NCBI GenBank assembly: GCA_004431415.1
Contig: QPMI01000038.1
Span: forward strand, 248,001-312,000
Origin: Cyanophora paradoxa
Taxonomy: Eukaryota > Glaucocystophyceae > Cyanophorales > Cyanophoraceae
Direction: 5' to 3'
Length of the DNA: 64,000 bases
The stretch's first letter is position 1; each line of letters opens with the position of its first letter. The notes under the pieces are model-generated. The model had not been told where the DNA came from. It worked only from the letters and a program-made list of their open reading frames with translations, and did no database searches. The translations under genes were made by a program, and so were the position numbers. Shown here one piece after another: positions 62,281 to 64,000 of this stretch.

Positions 62281-62621
62281 CAGAGGCACATTGTTGCATT
62301 GGACCAATAATACACACACACGACTGCGGAGGGCTGCGCTAGCGCTAGCGCTCTCGAATAAGGCATAGCTCCGGATCCATAGCATGATCACGATGGAGAA
62401 ATAGAACAAGCATAAAAGCATAGAATAAGCGATCCAACTAGAAATTGAGTCTAGAATGTCTCTGAGAGTGCTGCGGTGTCTCAGATCCTGAGCTAATGAA
62501 AAAGCATTCAGCGACGTAGGAAAAAAGCGGTTTGGGTGAGAAAAAGCGGAATCGCCGCCCGTGAAGAGCGGGAGGGGCGGAGGGGCGCTGGCCGCGCTGC
62601 AGGCCCTGACAAGGCCCCGGG
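62281..62621. other. gap between convergent genes
   Basis: AT-richer 3' flank; contains GCGCTAGCGCTAGCGC at about 62336-62351. Nothing else recognised. Confidence 0.3.
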
Positions 62622-63484
62622 CTACGCCTGGAAGAGGGCTACAATGGTCCCGCTGGCGCGGCGGCCGGAGCCGCGACCGATGAGCGCGTACGCGGGCAGA
62701 TCCATGCCGTCGTCGGGCAGGTCCGTCGGGCTCTCCGCCTCGGCCCGCGGCTCGAGCTGCTGCGCCGGCTGGGGCGCGGGAGGCGGGGCGGAAGGCCGGG
62801 GAGGTGGGGAGGGGGACGCCGACCGCGGCGACTCCGCCGGCTGGTGGCTCGCGATCCGCAGCAGCGTCTCCAGGACGTTGGGGCGCGGGGAGCTCCCCTT
62901 GGAGAGCGAGCCGGGGCGCGGGCGCGCCGGCGTGCTGGGCGCCACGGCCGCCTCGATGGCCTCGCGGGCGACGCGCGGCGGCTCGAAGAGGTGCGAGCGG
63001 TCCCCGCCGCTCGACTGCGCCTTGACGGTCGCCTGGATGGGCCCGTACTCGCCCACGAACTTGACGCCCCAGAGGCCGAGGTCGGCCCTGATCCCGTCCG
63101 TCGGATCCTCCTCAAACATGAGCTGCACAAGAAGACCGAAGGTCAGAAGTGCGCGAGGGAGAGCGCTTCGTATGCGTGGCGGTTAGATGCCGGCCGGGGG
63201 CGCTGCCGGTGCTCTGCACTCACATCCAAGCGCTTTGGGCGACGTTGTTTGCTGTTGCTGACCGGCGTCCGCCCCGGAGACTTGGATGCGGCGGGAGTGC
63301 TGTCGCCCTTTTGACCCGAGCGGCTGGACGAGGGCGGGTTGCTCTTCGCTAGAGTAGGCGAGGGAGTTCTTGCGCTCTCAAGCGGAGCGTGGGAAGCCGG
63401 GTGCACTGCCGATGCGCGGAGCACGCGGAGATCGAGGTCCAGCGACTTGCAGGCCGAGTAGTCAGAAGCGTCCGTTTCGTCCAT
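62622..63484 (-). CDS. hypothetical Ser/Pro-rich protein
   Basis: Two exons on the minus strand. The first (ATG at 63484) codes MDETDASDYSACKSLDLDLR and a Ser/Pro/Lys-rich stretch ending KQRRPKRLD. A GT-AG intron of about 100 nt follows (donor GTGAGT, acceptor TTGTGCAG). Exon 2 codes LMFEEDPTDGIRADLGLWGV, KFVGEYGPIQATVKAQSSGG, then a disordered Pro/Ser/Arg region and a tail DGMDLPAYALIGRGSGRRAS, stop at 62622. The LGLWGVKFVGEYGPIQATVK block is the only part that looks folded. No family recognised. Basic clusters such as KQRRPKR would allow nuclear import. Confidence 0.5.
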
Positions 63485-63874
63485 AACTGCTAGGCACTGC
63501 TGTGCCAAGGGCAAGCACGCCATTCCAATGCGTGCAGCTTGTCACACTGGCGACCGCAACTCCAAGCGGCGGGCAAGGGGAAGCGCTGCGCTGTCGAGCG
63601 GCTGCCAACTCGGCTACGATGCTCGTTTGTAAGCGTGCACGGCGACTGCACGGTGCACGCGCGTGCTCAACGCGTGCTGGCTGATGAGACCTGGCTCCGC
63701 GGGTGCTCCGTTGCTGGGGTAAGCGCGTCTTCCAAGCCGCAGAGCTCGCGATGTCGATCGAGGGCCGGGGGTACGTACGTATATATACGTACCCGGTGCT
63801 GCTTGAATTCAGAATTTTGGGCCAATTTTGACAGAAATTATAATTACCTAATAATACAAATGCATGCTTAAATT
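63485..63874. other. region left of terminal repeat
   Basis: No gene supported. GTACGTACGTATATATACGT (about 63771-63790) is a near-perfect palindrome of TACG/TATA words. Confidence 0.35.
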
Positions 63875-63980
63875 CAGGCGAAGCCTCTTTCAGGCGAAGC
63901 CTCTTTCTCAAAACCAAAAACCGCCTCTTTCAGGCGAAGCCTCTTTCAGGCGAAGCCTCTTTCTCAAACCCAAAAACCGC
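63875..63980. repeat. tandem repeat, 56-nt period, at the window end
   Basis: CAGGCGAAGCCTCTTT occurs at 63875, 63891, 63931 and 63947. Pairs are separated by CTCAAAACCAAAAACCGCCT and similar, so the period is 56 nt with an internal 16-nt duplication. AGGCGAAGCCT is itself a short hairpin. The array may continue beyond the window. Confidence 0.75.
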
Positions 63981-64000
63981 CGATATAAATTCCTTTTTTA

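Overview
This window reads as nuclear DNA of a GC-rich, intron-rich single-celled eukaryote, most likely an alga. Coding regions are broken by many short introns (about 35-250 nt, mostly GT-AG with a clear minority of GC-AG). The genes are eukaryotic: F-box/LRR proteins, a PIP kinase, a P450, a centrin-like EF-hand protein, a multi-membrane receptor and a large dynamin-like GTPase. A GTACCCC motif recurs in introns on the transcribed strand. Haptophytes, pelagophytes, dinoflagellates and relatives would fit; the sequence alone does not decide. Because the DNA is so GC-rich, most long open frames are chance antisense frames. Gene models below were built by joining exons by hand.

Layout. 0-3.2 kb: a small N-myristoylated membrane protein, then two tandem paralogues of unknown family on either side of a retropepsin-like aspartic protease, with dispersed ~125-bp repeats carrying a tRNA B-box-like motif. 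3.5-5.6 kb: six-exon F-box/LRR gene A. 6.3-18.8 kb: a large inverted duplication with ~3.6-kb arms, each carrying a nearly identical intact F-box/LRR gene (B on +, C on -). Its 5.3-kb spacer holds a decayed LRR gene (E), a complete MazG-type NTP pyrophosphohydrolase gene and a C-terminal F-box/LRR fragment (D). 19.3-25.0 kb: a SLIP-GC-like nuclear GTPase on the minus strand. 26.3-28.1 kb: a third copy of a ~1-kb repeat followed by a relative of E (F). 28.2-28.8 and 38.3-42.1 kb: two 5'-truncated LINE copies in opposite orientation, with target-site duplications.

29.1-36.7 kb: a many-exon receptor (ANF/periplasmic-binding ligand domain, Cys-rich region, membrane helices). 36.9-37.1 kb: a MITE with terminal and internal inverted repeats. 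43.9-46.5 kb: F-box/LRR gene G. 47.1-47.9 kb: centrin-like gene. 48.0-51.0 kb: secreted protein resembling permuted NlpC/P60 hydrolases. 51.3-52.2 kb: cytidine/deoxycytidylate-type deaminase. 52.4-55.8 kb: N-myristoylated four-EF-hand PIP kinase fusion. 56.1-58.8 kb: secreted silk-like Ala/Ser and Pro-Thr-Glu repeat protein. 59.1-61.1 kb: cytochrome P450. 61.3-62.3 kb: ERCC1/SPO16-like HhH protein, divergent from the P450. 62.6-63.5 kb: a disordered hypothetical protein. The window ends in a 56-nt-period tandem repeat.

No single pathway links these genes. The themes are lineage-specific expansion of F-box/LRR genes by segmental inversion-duplication, and a concentration of membrane and calcium/phosphoinositide signalling genes (receptor, EF-hand-PIP kinase, centrin-like protein).
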